A DNA stretch of 60,693 bases from Ferrovibrio sp. (GTDB lineage Bacteria > Pseudomonadota > Alphaproteobacteria > Ferrovibrionales > Ferrovibrionaceae): NCBI RefSeq assembly GCF_029255545.1, contig NZ_JANLJJ010000038.1, forward strand, positions 1 through 60,693, read 5' to 3'. Both the position numbers and the translations under genes were made by a program. Under the pieces are notes generated by a model. The model did no database searches. It saw only the letters and a list, made by a program, of their open reading frames with translations, and had not been told where the DNA came from. This document shows, one piece after another, positions 45,303-55,795 of the stretch. Each line of letters starts with the position of its first letter. The first letter of the stretch is position 1.

Positions 45303-45713
45303 TCAGGCGCGGACGCTGCGGAACCGGAAAGCGCCACCGCCGACGAGGGCCTGCGCCAGACAGAGCACCAGCAGATATGCCGGATATTCCCAGCCGCCAT
45401 TCGATGCCGAAAAGACCCAGCCGTTTCCGGCATGTACATACCAGGCACCGATCAGGATGGGAGAAAGGGCGAGCGCCACAACGCGCGTCAGGATGCCGGC
45501 GATCAGCATCAGGCCGCCGGCCGTTTCCGCCAAAGCTGTGACATAGGCCAGCCAGCCGGGTAGGCCGATGCCTTCGAAGAAGACTGCCGTGCCAGCCAGG
45601 CCAAACACGAAGACTTTCAGGAGCAGGCCATGAGCCAGGAACATGATGCCAAGGCTGACGCGCAGCAGGGCAATGCCGTAGTCGCGGCTGGCGGGCGAGG
45701 TGAGGTCGATCAT
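45303..45713 (-). CDS. DoxX family membrane protein
   Basis: A 136-aa protein with four hydrophobic helices. YGIALLRVSLGIMFLAHGLL and LAETAGGLMLIAGILTRVVA match DoxX (the G-x-x-F-x-x-H-G and E-x-x-G-G motifs). The ATG at 45713 with GGAG seven bases upstream is chosen. It is the first gene of a doxX-GST operon, divergent from a LysR regulator, which suggests an inducible response to electrophilic or oxidative compounds. Confidence 0.88.
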   Translation of the reverse strand: MIDLTSPASRDYGIALLRVSLGIMFLAHGLLLKVFVFGLAGTAVFFEGIGLPGWLAYVTALAETAGGLMLIAGILTRVVALALSPILIGAWYVHAGNGWVFSASNGGWEYPAYLLVLCLAQALVGGGAFRFRSVRA

Positions 45714-45763
45714 CGGGCGGTCTCCGCAGGTTGGTTCCGCTGCCGAAGTACCGCCTTCCATTT

Positions 45764-45800
45764 TGCAAATCCATATGCATTTTTGGAAATTAGATTTGCA
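45764..45800. promoter_or_regulatory. Inverted repeat in the doxX-lysR intergenic region
   Basis: TGCAAATC (45764-45771) and GATTTGCA (45793-45800) are perfect inverted copies 21 bases apart, in the 121-base AT-rich divergent gap. An ATGCAT palindrome lies between them. It is likely to bind the adjacent LysR-type regulator. Confidence 0.55.
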
Positions 45801-45834
45801 TGACTGCAAGAAAACAAACGGCTATGCTGGCGCC

Positions 45835-46809
45835 ATGCAGGACTGGAACGACCTTCGGCTGATATTGGCCATCGGCCGCGCAACGACCCTGACCGGCGCA
45901 GCCGTCGCGCTCGGGATCAATCATTCGACGGCTTTCCGCCGGCTTGGTGCGCTTGAAACGGCCATGGGTGTGCGGCTGTTCGAACGCCTGCCCGCAGGGG
46001 TGTATGCGCCCACGGCGGCTGGGGAGCGCATGGTCGCGGCCGCGGAGCGAATCGAAACCGAGGCTGCGGCGCTGGACCGGGAGATCGCCGGCCGCGACCA
46101 TAGCCTGACGGGCCGTTTGCGCGTGACGGCTTCTGAAACGCTGGCCTATCGGGTGTTGACCGGACAGATCGCCCGCTTCCACGCTATCCATCCCGGCATC
46201 GGCATCGAACTGCTGATCGACAATCGTATCCTAAGCCTGTCGCGTCGCGAAGCCGACGTCGCCCTGCGCGTGATGCGGCCGAAGGAGGGCGATCTCTACG
46301 GCCGTAAGCTCGCCGATATCGCCTGGTCGGTTTACGCCTCGCGAGGTCTGGCTGAAACTCTGCCGGTCGTCCGCGCCCTGCGGTTCGAGAATCTGCCCAT
46401 GATAGGCTGGGAAAGCGGCGTCACCGGCATCAATACGGCCGACTGGCTGGGGCAGCATGGCGCCGACAGCAGCACGATCTACCGGACGAACAGCGTGGTG
46501 AATCAGCTTGTCGCCGCCAGGACCGGCATCGGCGTGGCGGTTCTGCCCTGCTATCTGGGCGATCCCGAGCCGGATTTGGTCAGGCTCGTGCCACAGCCGA
46601 TCCCAGCCTTGGACCGGGAGTTGTGGATCGTCACCCATGAGGATCTGCGCCGAACCGCACGCGTACGGGCATTTTTCGATGTGGTCGGAGAGGGCATTAT
46701 CGCCACCCGCAATCTGCTCGCGGGGTTTGTCGGACGGCAGGAAAAGAAAAACGGCGGGGAGCGATCCGCCCCCCGCCGCAAGCAGGCTGCAGGTAAAGCG
46801 CGGGCTTAG
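45835..46809 (+). CDS. LysR-family transcriptional regulator
   Basis: A 324-aa regulator. The winged helix-turn-helix is at residues 4-60 ([36 protein letters not shown]), followed by the LysR substrate-binding domain ([24 protein letters not shown]). It is divergent from doxX-GST and so probably controls them. The ATG at 45835 gives a normal N-terminus. Its Lys/Arg-rich C-terminal tail is encoded across the terminator of the convergent icd gene. Confidence 0.9.
   Translation: MQDWNDLRLILAIGRATTLTGAAVALGINHSTAFRRLGALETAMGVRLFERLPAGVYAPTAAGERMVAAAERIETEAAALDREIAGRDHSLTGRLRVTASETLAYRVLTGQIARFHAIHPGIGIELLIDNRILSLSRREADVALRVMRPKEGDLYGRKLADIAWSVYASRGLAETLPVVRALRFENLPMIGWESGVTGINTADWLGQHGADSSTIYRTNSVVNQLVAARTGIGVAVLPCYLGDPEPDLVRLVPQPIPALDRELWIVTHEDLRRTARVRAFFDVVGEGIIATRNLLAGFVGRQEKKNGGERSAPRRKQAAGKARA
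46743..46779 (-). terminator. Rho-independent terminator of icd, inside the lysR gene end
   Basis: On the minus strand CGGCGGGG/CCCCGCCG forms an 8-bp stem followed by TTTTTCTTTTC. It overlaps the last codons of the convergent regulator gene. It is 33/37 identical to 44578-44614. Confidence 0.85.
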
Positions 46810-48017
46810 GCCAGCGCCTTCTTCAGGTTCTCGTCGATCTTGTCGAGGAACTTCTGAGTGGTCAGCCAGGGCTGCTCCTTCGAGATCAGGATCGCCAGGT
46901 CCTTGGTCATGAAGCCGGCTTCCACCGTCTCGATGCAGACCTTCTCCAGCGTATGCGCGAACTTGTCCAGCGCCGCGTTGTCGTCCAGCTTGGCGCGATG
47001 CATCAGGCCGCGCGTCCAGGCGAAGATCGAGGCGATCGGGTTGGTCGAGGTCTCGCGGCCGGCCTGGTGTTCGCGATAGTGGCGCGTCACCGTGCCGTGG
47101 GCAGCCTCGGCTTCCACCACCTTGCCATCCGGCGTCATCAGCACGCTGGTCATCAGGCCCAGTGAGCCGAAGCCCTGCGCCACCACGTCGGACTGCACGT
47201 CGCCGTCGTAGTTCTTGCAGGCCCAGACGAACTTGCCCGACCACTTGATGGCGCAGGCCACCATGTCGTCGATCAGGCGGTGTTCGTAGGTGATGCCGGC
47301 AGCCTTGAACTTGTCGGCGAATTCGGTGTTGAACACCTCTTCAAACAGATCCTTGAAGCGGCCATCATAGGCCTTGAGGATGGTGTTCTTGGTCGACAGG
47401 TAGAGCGGCCAGCCACGCACCAGCGAGTAGTTCATGCTGGCGCGGGCGAAGTCGCGGATCGAGTCATCGAGGTTGTACATCGCCATGGCGACGCCGCTGC
47501 TCGGGGCCTTGAAGACTTCCTTCTCGATCACCTTGCCGTCCTCGCCGACGAACTTGATGGTCAGCACGCCCTTGCTGGGGAAGCGGAAGTCGGTGGCGCG
47601 ATACTGGTCGCCGAAGGCATGGCGACCGACCACGATGGGCTCGTTCCAGTGCGGCACCAGGCGCGGCACGTTCTTACAGATGATCGGCTCGCGGAAGATC
47701 GTGCCGCCCAGGATGTTGCGGATGGTGCCGTTCGGCGACTTCCACATTTCCTTCAGATTGAATTCCTTCACGCGCGCTTCGTCCGGCGTGATGGTGGCGC
47801 ATTTCACGCCGACGCCGTGCTTGAGGATGGCGTTGGCGGAATCGATGGTCACCTGGTCGTTGGTCTTGTCGCGGTATTCGACGCCGAGATCGAAATAGAG
47901 CAGGTCGACATCGAGATAGGGGAGGATCAGCTTCTCCTTGATGAACTTCCAGATGATCCGGGTCATCTCGTCGCCGTCGAGTTCGACGACCGGATTCTTC
48001 ACCTTGATTTTCGCCAT
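46806..48017 (-). CDS. icd: NADP-dependent isocitrate dehydrogenase
   Basis: A 403-aa TCA-cycle enzyme of the eukaryote-like homodimeric type. [20 protein letters not shown], the [13 protein letters not shown] segment and [25 protein letters not shown] are characteristic, as is [19 protein letters not shown] near the cofactor site. It converts isocitrate to 2-oxoglutarate and CO2. The ATG at 48017 follows GGAGGG. The gene is monocistronic and ends at the terminator at 46743. Confidence 0.96.
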   Translation of the reverse strand: MAKIKVKNPVVELDGDEMTRIIWKFIKEKLILPYLDVDLLYFDLGVEYRDKTNDQVTIDSANAILKHGVGVKCATITPDEARVKEFNLKEMWKSPNGTIRNILGGTIFREPIICKNVPRLVPHWNEPIVVGRHAFGDQYRATDFRFPSKGVLTIKFVGEDGKVIEKEVFKAPSSGVAMAMYNLDDSIRDFARASMNYSLVRGWPLYLSTKNTILKAYDGRFKDLFEEVFNTEFADKFKAAGITYEHRLIDDMVACAIKWSGKFVWACKNYDGDVQSDVVAQGFGSLGLMTSVLMTPDGKVVEAEAAHGTVTRHYREHQAGRETSTNPIASIFAWTRGLMHRAKLDDNAALDKFAHTLEKVCIETVEAGFMTKDLAILISKEQPWLTTQKFLDKIDENLKKALA

Positions 48018-48198
48018 TAGACAGATCCCTCCACGGTCTCGGTTGCGTTTCGTCAGGTGGCCGGACCCTAGCAAAGCAGGCCGGCCGGGCAAAGGCCTTG
48101 GCTCCCGGAAGGCGGGTGGATTTAAACTCTAGCCGGGGCGAGAAAAGATCAAATTCGGCGCGGCCGGCTGGATTTGCCGCGGTTCGGCGGCAGTGCGC

Positions 48199-48783
48199 TC
48201 AGATCCGGCTGGTGGTGGCAGGCCGTTCCGGTGCCGGCTCGGCCAGCAGGGCGGCCACTACCGCCTCGGCGTCATCCACCACGGTGAACAGGGTGGTGGC
48301 GGTGCGGCGGGCAAAACCGCGCTCGATCACCGCTTCCACCAGCGCCAGCAGGGGATGCCAGTAATCCCCCGTATTCAGCACGATCACCGGCTTGTCATGC
48401 AGCTTGAGCTGTCGCCAGGTCACCACCTCGAAGAATTCGTCCAGCGTACCCAGCCCGCCGGGCATGGCGATGAAGGCGTCCGACATGTCGACCATCATGC
48501 GCTTGCGCGTATGCATGCTGTCGACCACATGCAGTTCCGTCAGGCCGGTATGTCCGACTTCCCAATCATGCAGATGGTTGGGAATGATGCCGACCACCTC
48601 GCCGCCGGCAGCCAGCGCCGCTTCGGCCACCACGCCCATCAGGCCGATGCGGCCACCGCCATAGATCAGGCGGATGCCGTTCTCGGCCAGGCGGCGACCA
48701 AGGATCTGGGCCTGGGCGGTATAGATCTGGCTCTCGCCGAGGCTCGAGCCGCAATAGACGCAGACGGAGCGGATGGCGGTCAT
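48199..48783 (-). CDS. LOG family protein (TIGR00730, lysine decarboxylase-like Rossmann fold)
   Basis: A 194-aa protein. SVCVYCGSSLGESQIY, YGGGRIGLMGVVAEAAL and the catalytic PGGLGTLDEFFEVVTWRQL are the signature of LOG-type nucleoside 5'-monophosphate phosphoribohydrolases. It would release a base from a nucleotide such as AMP or cytokinin ribotide. The ATG at 48783 gives normal length. The 181 bases between it and icd hold no gene I can see. Confidence 0.92.
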   Translation of the reverse strand: MTAIRSVCVYCGSSLGESQIYTAQAQILGRRLAENGIRLIYGGGRIGLMGVVAEAALAAGGEVVGIIPNHLHDWEVGHTGLTELHVVDSMHTRKRMMVDMSDAFIAMPGGLGTLDEFFEVVTWRQLKLHDKPVIVLNTGDYWHPLLALVEAVIERGFARRTATTLFTVVDDAEAVVAALLAEPAPERPATTSRI

Positions 48784-48881
48784 CGCGGGTCCAAACTGGG
48801 AGGTGGTTTCTGTGGGTGGGGATGGGTAGCCGATTCTGTCCGTTTGCGCCAGCGCCAGTTCTGGCCGTTGCCGGGCACCGT

Positions 48882-48899
48882 CGTTACTCCGGGGTAACG
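48882..48899. repeat. Imperfect palindrome upstream of cytochrome c'
   Basis: CGTTACTCCGGGGTAACG, with one mismatched pair, lies 112 bases upstream of the cytochrome c' ATG in a 227-base divergent gap. It could be an operator. Confidence 0.35.
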
Positions 48900-49010
48900 T
48901 TCGTTGAATTCTTCGTGAGGATTGAATGACTTGTCGTCGGGCTGCCGCAGACCGGGTATAGAAGATTCCGGCCCGGCACAGCAGACGGGTCTCAACGAGG
49001 GGAAACTCAT

Positions 49011-49466
49011 ATGACACGGTGGCATAAGGCGGTTCTGGCGGCAGCGCTGGGCGTGGCGGTGACGGCGGCGGCCGGCCTGGCGGTGGCTCAGGCCGATATC
49101 ATCAAGGCCCGGCAGGAGGGCATGAAGGCGCAGGGCGCCGCCATGGCGGCGATCAAGAAGGTGGTCGACGAAAATGGTCCGGCGGCCAATGCCGTTGCGC
49201 CGGCCGCGACCATTGCGGCCTCGGTTGCAAAGGCGCCGGGTCTGTTCCCGAAGGGCTCGGACAAGGGTGCGGAAACCTGGGCCAAGCCCGAAATCTGGGC
49301 CAACTGGGCTGATTTCGAGAAGATGGCGGCGGCCAGCAAGGCCGCGGCCGAGAAGCTGGAGGCTTCGGCCAAGGCCGGCAACATGGATGCCGTGAAGGCC
49401 GACTTTGCCGCCCTGGGCGGCACCTGCGGTTCCTGCCACCGGCCCTATCGTACGCCCAAGAGCTGA
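49011..49466 (+). CDS. Cytochrome c' (class II cytochrome c)
   Basis: A 151-aa periplasmic cytochrome. A signal peptide (AALGVAVTAAAGLAVAQA) is followed by a four-helix bundle with ADIIKARQEGMKAQG at the start and the haem motif C139-GS-C142-H143 near the C-terminus, the class II layout. Cytochrome c' and c556 proteins bind NO or carry electrons. A GAGGGGAAA ribosome site precedes the ATG. A strong terminator follows. Confidence 0.92.
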   Translation: MTRWHKAVLAAALGVAVTAAAGLAVAQADIIKARQEGMKAQGAAMAAIKKVVDENGPAANAVAPAATIAASVAKAPGLFPKGSDKGAETWAKPEIWANWADFEKMAAASKAAAEKLEASAKAGNMDAVKADFAALGGTCGSCHRPYRTPKS

Positions 49467-49493
49467 GCGGACCGACCCGTTTACTGACGCGGA

Positions 49494-49521
49494 CGGGCCG
49501 GCTTAAGCCGGCCCGTTTTTT
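49494..49521 (+). terminator. Rho-independent terminator of the cytochrome c' gene
   Basis: CGGGCCGGC-TTAA-GCCGGCCCG is a perfect 9-bp stem followed by TTTTTT. It is 28 bases after the stop. Confidence 0.95.
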
Positions 49522-49539
49522 ATTGCGCCCACTTTATTG

Positions 49540-50466
49540 TTATTGCGATTGCGGTTTGCGCGGCAGGCTCTCGATCGGCGGCAGCGATTTCAGATAGACG
49601 GCTATCGCCAGACGGTCCCCGGCGGTCAGGTACTTCGTGCTTTCCGCCACCACGTCGCCCATCAGTCCGCCAGTGAAATCGCCATCCGGCGTCATGCCGC
49701 TGCCGATGAAATCGGCGATGTCCTTCTCGCTCCAGCGGCTAATCCCGGCGGAGGGATGCGGCGTGATGTTGGGGACCGATTTGCCTTCGGCGCCGTCAGT
49801 CGAGCCGGCGAACATCCTGTCGGATTTCAGGCCGCCCAGCAGGTTACGTTGGGTGTGGCATTCGCCGCAGTGGCCCAGCGCGTTGACCAGATAGGCGCCA
49901 CGGTTCCAGGCCGCGGGTTTTGCCGGGTCGGCAACGAAAGGCTTGCCGTCGAAATAGAGGAGCTTCCAGCCCCACACGGCGAGCCGCAGATTGAACGGGA
50001 AGGGCACGTCATGGGGCTTGTTCGCCTGCCTGACCGGCGGTTGTGCCCGCAGATAGGCCCAGAGCGCCTGCATGTCCGCGTCGGTGATCTTGGCGAAAGC
50101 GGTGTAGGGGAAGGACGGGAAGTAGTTTTCTCCCGCGGGCGACAGGCCCTTGCGCATTGCCTTGACGAAGTCGGCTTCGCTCCAGCGCCCGATGCCGGTT
50201 TCGGGGTCCGGCGTGATATTGGGGGAAAAGAAGGTGCCGAATGGCGTCGGCAGGCCTCGTCCGCCGGCCAGGGGCTGGCCCTTGTTCTTGGTGTCGGTGT
50301 GGCATTCGAAGCAGCCACCGGCGCGGAACACATAGGCGCCACGTTGCACCGGATCGGCGGAAACAGCCGGATTGGCCGCGTTCTGCCCGAAAGCGGCGGC
50401 GGGCCAGGCAAGGGTCAACGCAACCAGCCAGGCCGGCCATTGCCGTTGCGGAGGGGGAAAGGTCAT
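49540..50466 (-). CDS. Dihaem cytochrome c
   Basis: A 308-aa exported protein. A signal peptide (PAWLVALTLAWPAAAFGQ) is followed by two cytochrome c domains with GGCFECHTD and GHCGECHTQR; NITPDPETGIGRWSEADF and NITPHPSAGISRWSEKDI are the matching segments in the two halves. This resembles the cytochrome subunits of alcohol or aldehyde dehydrogenases, but no such dehydrogenase is nearby. The ATG at 50466 is chosen because it precedes the signal peptide closely; longer extensions are unlikely. Confidence 0.87.
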   Translation of the reverse strand: MTFPPPQRQWPAWLVALTLAWPAAAFGQNAANPAVSADPVQRGAYVFRAGGCFECHTDTKNKGQPLAGGRGLPTPFGTFFSPNITPDPETGIGRWSEADFVKAMRKGLSPAGENYFPSFPYTAFAKITDADMQALWAYLRAQPPVRQANKPHDVPFPFNLRLAVWGWKLLYFDGKPFVADPAKPAAWNRGAYLVNALGHCGECHTQRNLLGGLKSDRMFAGSTDGAEGKSVPNITPHPSAGISRWSEKDIADFIGSGMTPDGDFTGGLMGDVVAESTKYLTAGDRLAIAVYLKSLPPIESLPRKPQSQ

Positions 50467-50600
50467 GTGTCGGCCCCGAGCGCGATGTTCTAGACGGCGG
50501 AAGGGTTTATTACAGGGGGCCAGCTTAGGGGAGTTGCGATGCCACAGGCGAGGTTTTAATCTCACCCGTCGTTCACAATTTGGCTAGCCGGGATAATACG

Positions 50601-51626
50601 GTGCGGGGCAGTCGTTTCTTCTTCATCCTTCTCGGCGTCGCTGTCCTGGGCATCCTGGCGGTGATTTTCTTCGGTGCCGACCCGAACAAGCGCGGCATGA
50701 CCCCGCAGGCCAATATCCCGGCGCCGCCGCCGGTGCCCGCCGCGCCCGCCGCGCCGCCGGCCGACAGCGTGGCCAGGGTGTCTCCCAGTTTTGACGTGGT
50801 GCGCATCAGCCGCAACTGCACCTCCGTTTTCGCCGGCCGCGCCATGGCGGGCTCGGTGGTGGTGGTCAAGACCGGCCAGCGTGAGCTCGGCCGCGTGACA
50901 GCCGACAGCCGTGGCGAGTGGGTGCTGGTGCCCGACCTGCCGCTGGAAAAAGGCAACCAGGAATTCGTGCTCGAATCCCAGATGCAGGGTCAGGACCCCA
51001 TCAAGGCCGAGGCGAGCGTGGTCGCCGTGGTGCCGGAATGCCAGCCGGGCGAGGGCGGTGAGCAGGCGATTGCCGTGCTGACCCCGTTGAAAGGCGCCAG
51101 CCGGCTGCTGCAGCGGCCCGATGGCCCGCTCGATCCGGCCCGCAAGGGCCTGGCGCTGGATGCCATCGATTACGACCAGAGCGGCAACCTGATCCTGTCC
51201 GGCCGGGCCCAGCCCGGCGCCACGGTGCAGATTTACCTGAACAACGAACCGATCGGCGTCGCCACCGCGGACAAGAACGGCCGCTGGACCATGAAGCCTG
51301 AAAAGGCCGTCGATCCCGGCATCTATTCGCTGCGCGTCGATCAGGTCGAACAGACCGGCGGCAAGGTTGCCTCGCGCCTGGAACTACCCTTCAGCCGGGC
51401 CCGGCCGGAAGACATCAAGTTCAACGAGGATGGCTCCAGCGTGGTGGTCCAGCCTGGCAACAGCCTGTGGCGCATCGCCCGCCGCCTGTATGGCGAGGGA
51501 CCGCTTTATACCGAGATTTATCGCGCCAATCAGGGCCAGATCCGGGACCCGGATCTGATCTATCCGGGGCAGGTTTTCTCGTTGCCGCGCGGCGAGAACG
51601 GCGCGGCGCCCAAAGCCCAGAACTGA
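50601..51626 (+). CDS. LysM-domain protein with membrane anchor
   Basis: About 341 aa. An N-terminal membrane helix (FFFILLGVAVLGILAVIFFG) is followed by a Pro/Ala-rich stretch, two bacterial Ig-like folds (AGRAMAGSVVVVKTGQRELG and LSGRAQPGATVQIYLNNEPI) and a C-terminal LysM domain (VVQPGNSLWRIARRLYGEG through LIYPGQVFSLP). It would bind peptidoglycan from the inner membrane or periplasm. No ATG start exists; GTG at 50601 or TTG at 50580 are the choices and neither has a good ribosome site. Confidence 0.85.
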   Translation: MRGSRFFFILLGVAVLGILAVIFFGADPNKRGMTPQANIPAPPPVPAAPAAPPADSVARVSPSFDVVRISRNCTSVFAGRAMAGSVVVVKTGQRELGRVTADSRGEWVLVPDLPLEKGNQEFVLESQMQGQDPIKAEASVVAVVPECQPGEGGEQAIAVLTPLKGASRLLQRPDGPLDPARKGLALDAIDYDQSGNLILSGRAQPGATVQIYLNNEPIGVATADKNGRWTMKPEKAVDPGIYSLRVDQVEQTGGKVASRLELPFSRARPEDIKFNEDGSSVVVQPGNSLWRIARRLYGEGPLYTEIYRANQGQIRDPDLIYPGQVFSLPRGENGAAPKAQN

Positions 51627-51774
51627 TCTCACGGCCCCGGGGCTGGGTCATGGTCGGATAGACCTGCCGGCAGCCTTAACCGGAAGCCCGCAGCAGGCTA
51701 CACTGGCGCCATGAACATCATTTCCACGATCGACCGGGCCGCGCCCGGGATCGGGTGCGTCGAGGATTGGTTGC

Positions 51775-52815
51775 GTGACAATTGATGCGCCTGAAGCGAG
51801 GCCGGGCATGGCTGCCGGGATGCCGTCGCAGGGCGTCGCGCCGGTCTTTGCCGCGCTCGACCTCGGCACCAACAATTGCCGCCTGCTGATTGCCCGGCCG
51901 CACCGCGACGGCTTCCGGGTCATCGAGGCGTTCTCCCGCATCGTCCGGCTGGGCGAAGGGCTGTCCACCTCCGGCGTCCTGTCGGATGCGGCGATGGCCC
52001 GCACCATCGACGCGCTGAAAATCTGCTCCGAGAAAATGGCGCGCCGCGGCGTGGCCGTAGCCCGGGCGGTCGCCACCGAGGCCTGCCGGCGCGCCGGCAA
52101 CGGCGCCGAATTCCTGCATGACGTGAAAGTCGCCACCGGTATCCAGCTCGACATCATTTCGACGGCGGAAGAGGCGCGCCTGGCGCTCACTGGCTGTGCG
52201 CCCTTGCTCGAGCCGCCGCATCGCGAAGCCATCGTGTTCGATATCGGCGGCGGTTCGACGGAAATCCTCTGGGCCAGGCTGCCCGGTGGTGGCCGCACCG
52301 AGGTGATCGACTGGATTTCGCTGCCCTACGGCGTCGTCAACCTGACCGAGCGGTTCGGCGCCGGCGACCGGGAGAGCGGCTCGTATGAGCGCATGATCGA
52401 GGAAGTTTCGGCCGCCCTGCAGCCCTTCGAGGCCAAACATGCTCTGGGCGAGAAGCTGAAAAGCGGCGAGGTGCAGGTACTGGGCACTTCGGGCACGGTT
52501 ACCACGCTGGCCGGCGTGTTGCTCGGCCTGCCGCGCTATGAACGCCGCCATGTCGATGGCTGCTGGCTCGATTTTCCCACCGTGATCGCGCAGTCGCACC
52601 AGCTGGCGGCGCAGACCGTGCCGGAACGCGCGCTGCATCCCTGCATCGGCGAGGAGCGCGCCGATCTGGTGGTGGCCGGCTGCGCCATCCTGGAATCGTT
52701 GTATCGCTTCTGGCCGGCGCCGCGTCTGCGGGTTGCCGATCGCGGCGTGCGCGAGGGCGTGCTGGTCGAGCTGATGCGTCAGTCGCGCTCCGGTGCCACC
52801 AGGACGCCGCGATGA
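51775..52815 (+). CDS. Ppx/GppA phosphatase family protein
   Basis: A 346-aa ASKHA-fold phosphatase. [20 protein letters not shown], the [13 protein letters not shown] loop, [15 protein letters not shown] and the [13 protein letters not shown] phosphate loop are characteristic of exopolyphosphatase/guanosine pentaphosphatase. It would cleave polyphosphate or pppGpp. The GTG at 51775 is taken as the start; an ATG at 51808 is an alternative. It overlaps rlmE by four bases (ATGA), a pairing common in alphaproteobacteria. Confidence 0.92.
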   Translation: MTIDAPEARPGMAAGMPSQGVAPVFAALDLGTNNCRLLIARPHRDGFRVIEAFSRIVRLGEGLSTSGVLSDAAMARTIDALKICSEKMARRGVAVARAVATEACRRAGNGAEFLHDVKVATGIQLDIISTAEEARLALTGCAPLLEPPHREAIVFDIGGGSTEILWARLPGGGRTEVIDWISLPYGVVNLTERFGAGDRESGSYERMIEEVSAALQPFEAKHALGEKLKSGEVQVLGTSGTVTTLAGVLLGLPRYERRHVDGCWLDFPTVIAQSHQLAAQTVPERALHPCIGEERADLVVAGCAILESLYRFWPAPRLRVADRGVREGVLVELMRQSRSGATRTPR

Positions 52816-53489
52816 ACGCACCGCGCAAACCCGGCCCCAAGGTGAAGGTGAAGACGGCGCGCGGGCGCACCGTCGGCCAGGCGCGCTGGCTGCAGCGCCA
52901 GCTCAACGATCCCTATGTGGCCGCGGCCAAGACCGAGGGCTGGCGCAGCCGCGCCGCCTACAAGCTGATCGAGCTGGACGAGAAATACAAACTGCTCAAG
53001 CCGGGCATGCGCGTGGTCGATCTGGGGGCGGCGCCCGGCGGCTGGACCCAGGTGGCGGTCAAGCGCGTGAAGGCCGGCGATCAGGCCGGCGGCTTCGTGC
53101 TCGGTGTCGACATCAACCCGGTCGATCCCATCGTGGGGGCCACCCTGATGCAGCAGGATTTTCTGGCCGAGGGGGCGGACCAGAAGGTGATCGACGCGCT
53201 GGGCGGCAAGGCCGACCTGGTGCTGTCCGACATGGCGGCGCCGGCCACCGGCCACCGCCAGACCGACCATATCCGCATCATGGCCTTGTGCGAGGCGGCG
53301 CTGGATTTCGCCCTGCGGGTGCTCAACCCGGGCGGGGCCTTCGTCGCCAAGGTGCTGCGTGGCGGCACCGAAAACGAGCTGCTGAACACCATGAAACGGG
53401 ATTTCCGCGCCGTGCGGCACGTCAAACCGCCGGCCTCCCGGGCGGATTCGGCCGAATCCTACGTGATCGCCACCGGCTTTCGCGGCTAA
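52812..53489 (+). CDS. rlmE: 23S rRNA 2'-O-ribose methyltransferase RlmE
   Basis: A 225-aa FtsJ-family enzyme that methylates U2552 of 23S rRNA with S-adenosylmethionine. [35 protein letters not shown] (SAM site), [22 protein letters not shown] and [10 protein letters not shown] supply the K-D-K-E catalytic tetrad. The basic N-terminus ([13 protein letters not shown]) is common in alphaproteobacteria. It overlaps the ppx/gppA stop. Confidence 0.95.
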   Translation: MNAPRKPGPKVKVKTARGRTVGQARWLQRQLNDPYVAAAKTEGWRSRAAYKLIELDEKYKLLKPGMRVVDLGAAPGGWTQVAVKRVKAGDQAGGFVLGVDINPVDPIVGATLMQQDFLAEGADQKVIDALGGKADLVLSDMAAPATGHRQTDHIRIMALCEAALDFALRVLNPGGAFVAKVLRGGTENELLNTMKRDFRAVRHVKPPASRADSAESYVIATGFRG

Positions 53490-53587
53490 ACCCGCTTAAA
53501 TGTGGGAGCTTTTGAGGCTGGACCCGGCGGCGAAGAGGGGCTATATCCTCCGCGGCAAGGACCCACTTCACTCCCTCAGGAGCCGCC

Positions 53588-54310
53588 TTGCCAATGGCCG
53601 CGTCGGACCTTTCCGAGCCCGCGGTGGACCCGGCATACCTTGCCGCCACCCCTTTCATCGATAGCGATCATGCGGCCGTGCGCGCGTTTGCCCGTGCGGC
53701 GGCCGGCGACGAGACGGACCCCAGGGCCAAGGCGATCCGGCTCTATTACGCGGTGCGCGACCGCTTCCTCTACGATCCCTATTCCGTCGAAGTCAGCCAG
53801 GATGGCATGCGCGCCTCCGGCGTGATCGAGCGTGGTAAGGGCTTCTGCGTCAACAAGGCGATCCTGCTGGCGGCCGTGGCGCGGGCCGAGGGCATTCCGG
53901 CGCGGCTGGGCCTGGCCGATGTGAAGAACCACCTGGCCACCGAGCGCCTGCGCGCCCAGATGGGCACCGATATCTTCTACTATCACGGCTATACGGAACT
54001 CCATATCGAGGGCAGATGGGTGAAGGCGACGCCGGCCTTCAACCTGGCGCTCTGCGAGAAATTCCGCGTGTTGCCGCTCGAATTCGATGGCGAAACGGAC
54101 TCGGTGTTCCATCCTTTCGACGCCGACAACCGCCGCCACATGGAATACGTCGCCGATCGCGGCAGCTTTGCCGACCTGCCATTCGCCGAATGGCGCGACG
54201 CGATGCTGACCTACTATCCCGACCTGATGAAAGAAGACCGCAACGGTGGTGACTTCGCCGCCGAGGCGGCTGCCGAAAACAACAAAAAGCCCCAGACCAG
54301 ACCCGCGTGA
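53588..54310 (+). CDS. Transglutaminase-like family protein
   Basis: A 240-aa protein with the papain-like transglutaminase core. The catalytic Cys lies in GVIERGKGFCVNKAILLAAV, followed by GIPARLGLADVKNHLAT; the His lies in YYHGYTELHIEGRWVKATPAFN. It probably acts as a cysteine protease or amide hydrolase; the target is unknown. AGGAG stands five bases before TTG (53588) and eleven before ATG (53594), so the start is uncertain by two residues. It is 15 bases upstream of guaB. Confidence 0.85.
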   Translation: MPMAASDLSEPAVDPAYLAATPFIDSDHAAVRAFARAAAGDETDPRAKAIRLYYAVRDRFLYDPYSVEVSQDGMRASGVIERGKGFCVNKAILLAAVARAEGIPARLGLADVKNHLATERLRAQMGTDIFYYHGYTELHIEGRWVKATPAFNLALCEKFRVLPLEFDGETDSVFHPFDADNRRHMEYVADRGSFADLPFAEWRDAMLTYYPDLMKEDRNGGDFAAEAAAENNKKPQTRPA

Positions 54311-55789
<1,479 letters not shown>

Positions 55790-55795
55790 GCCTCG

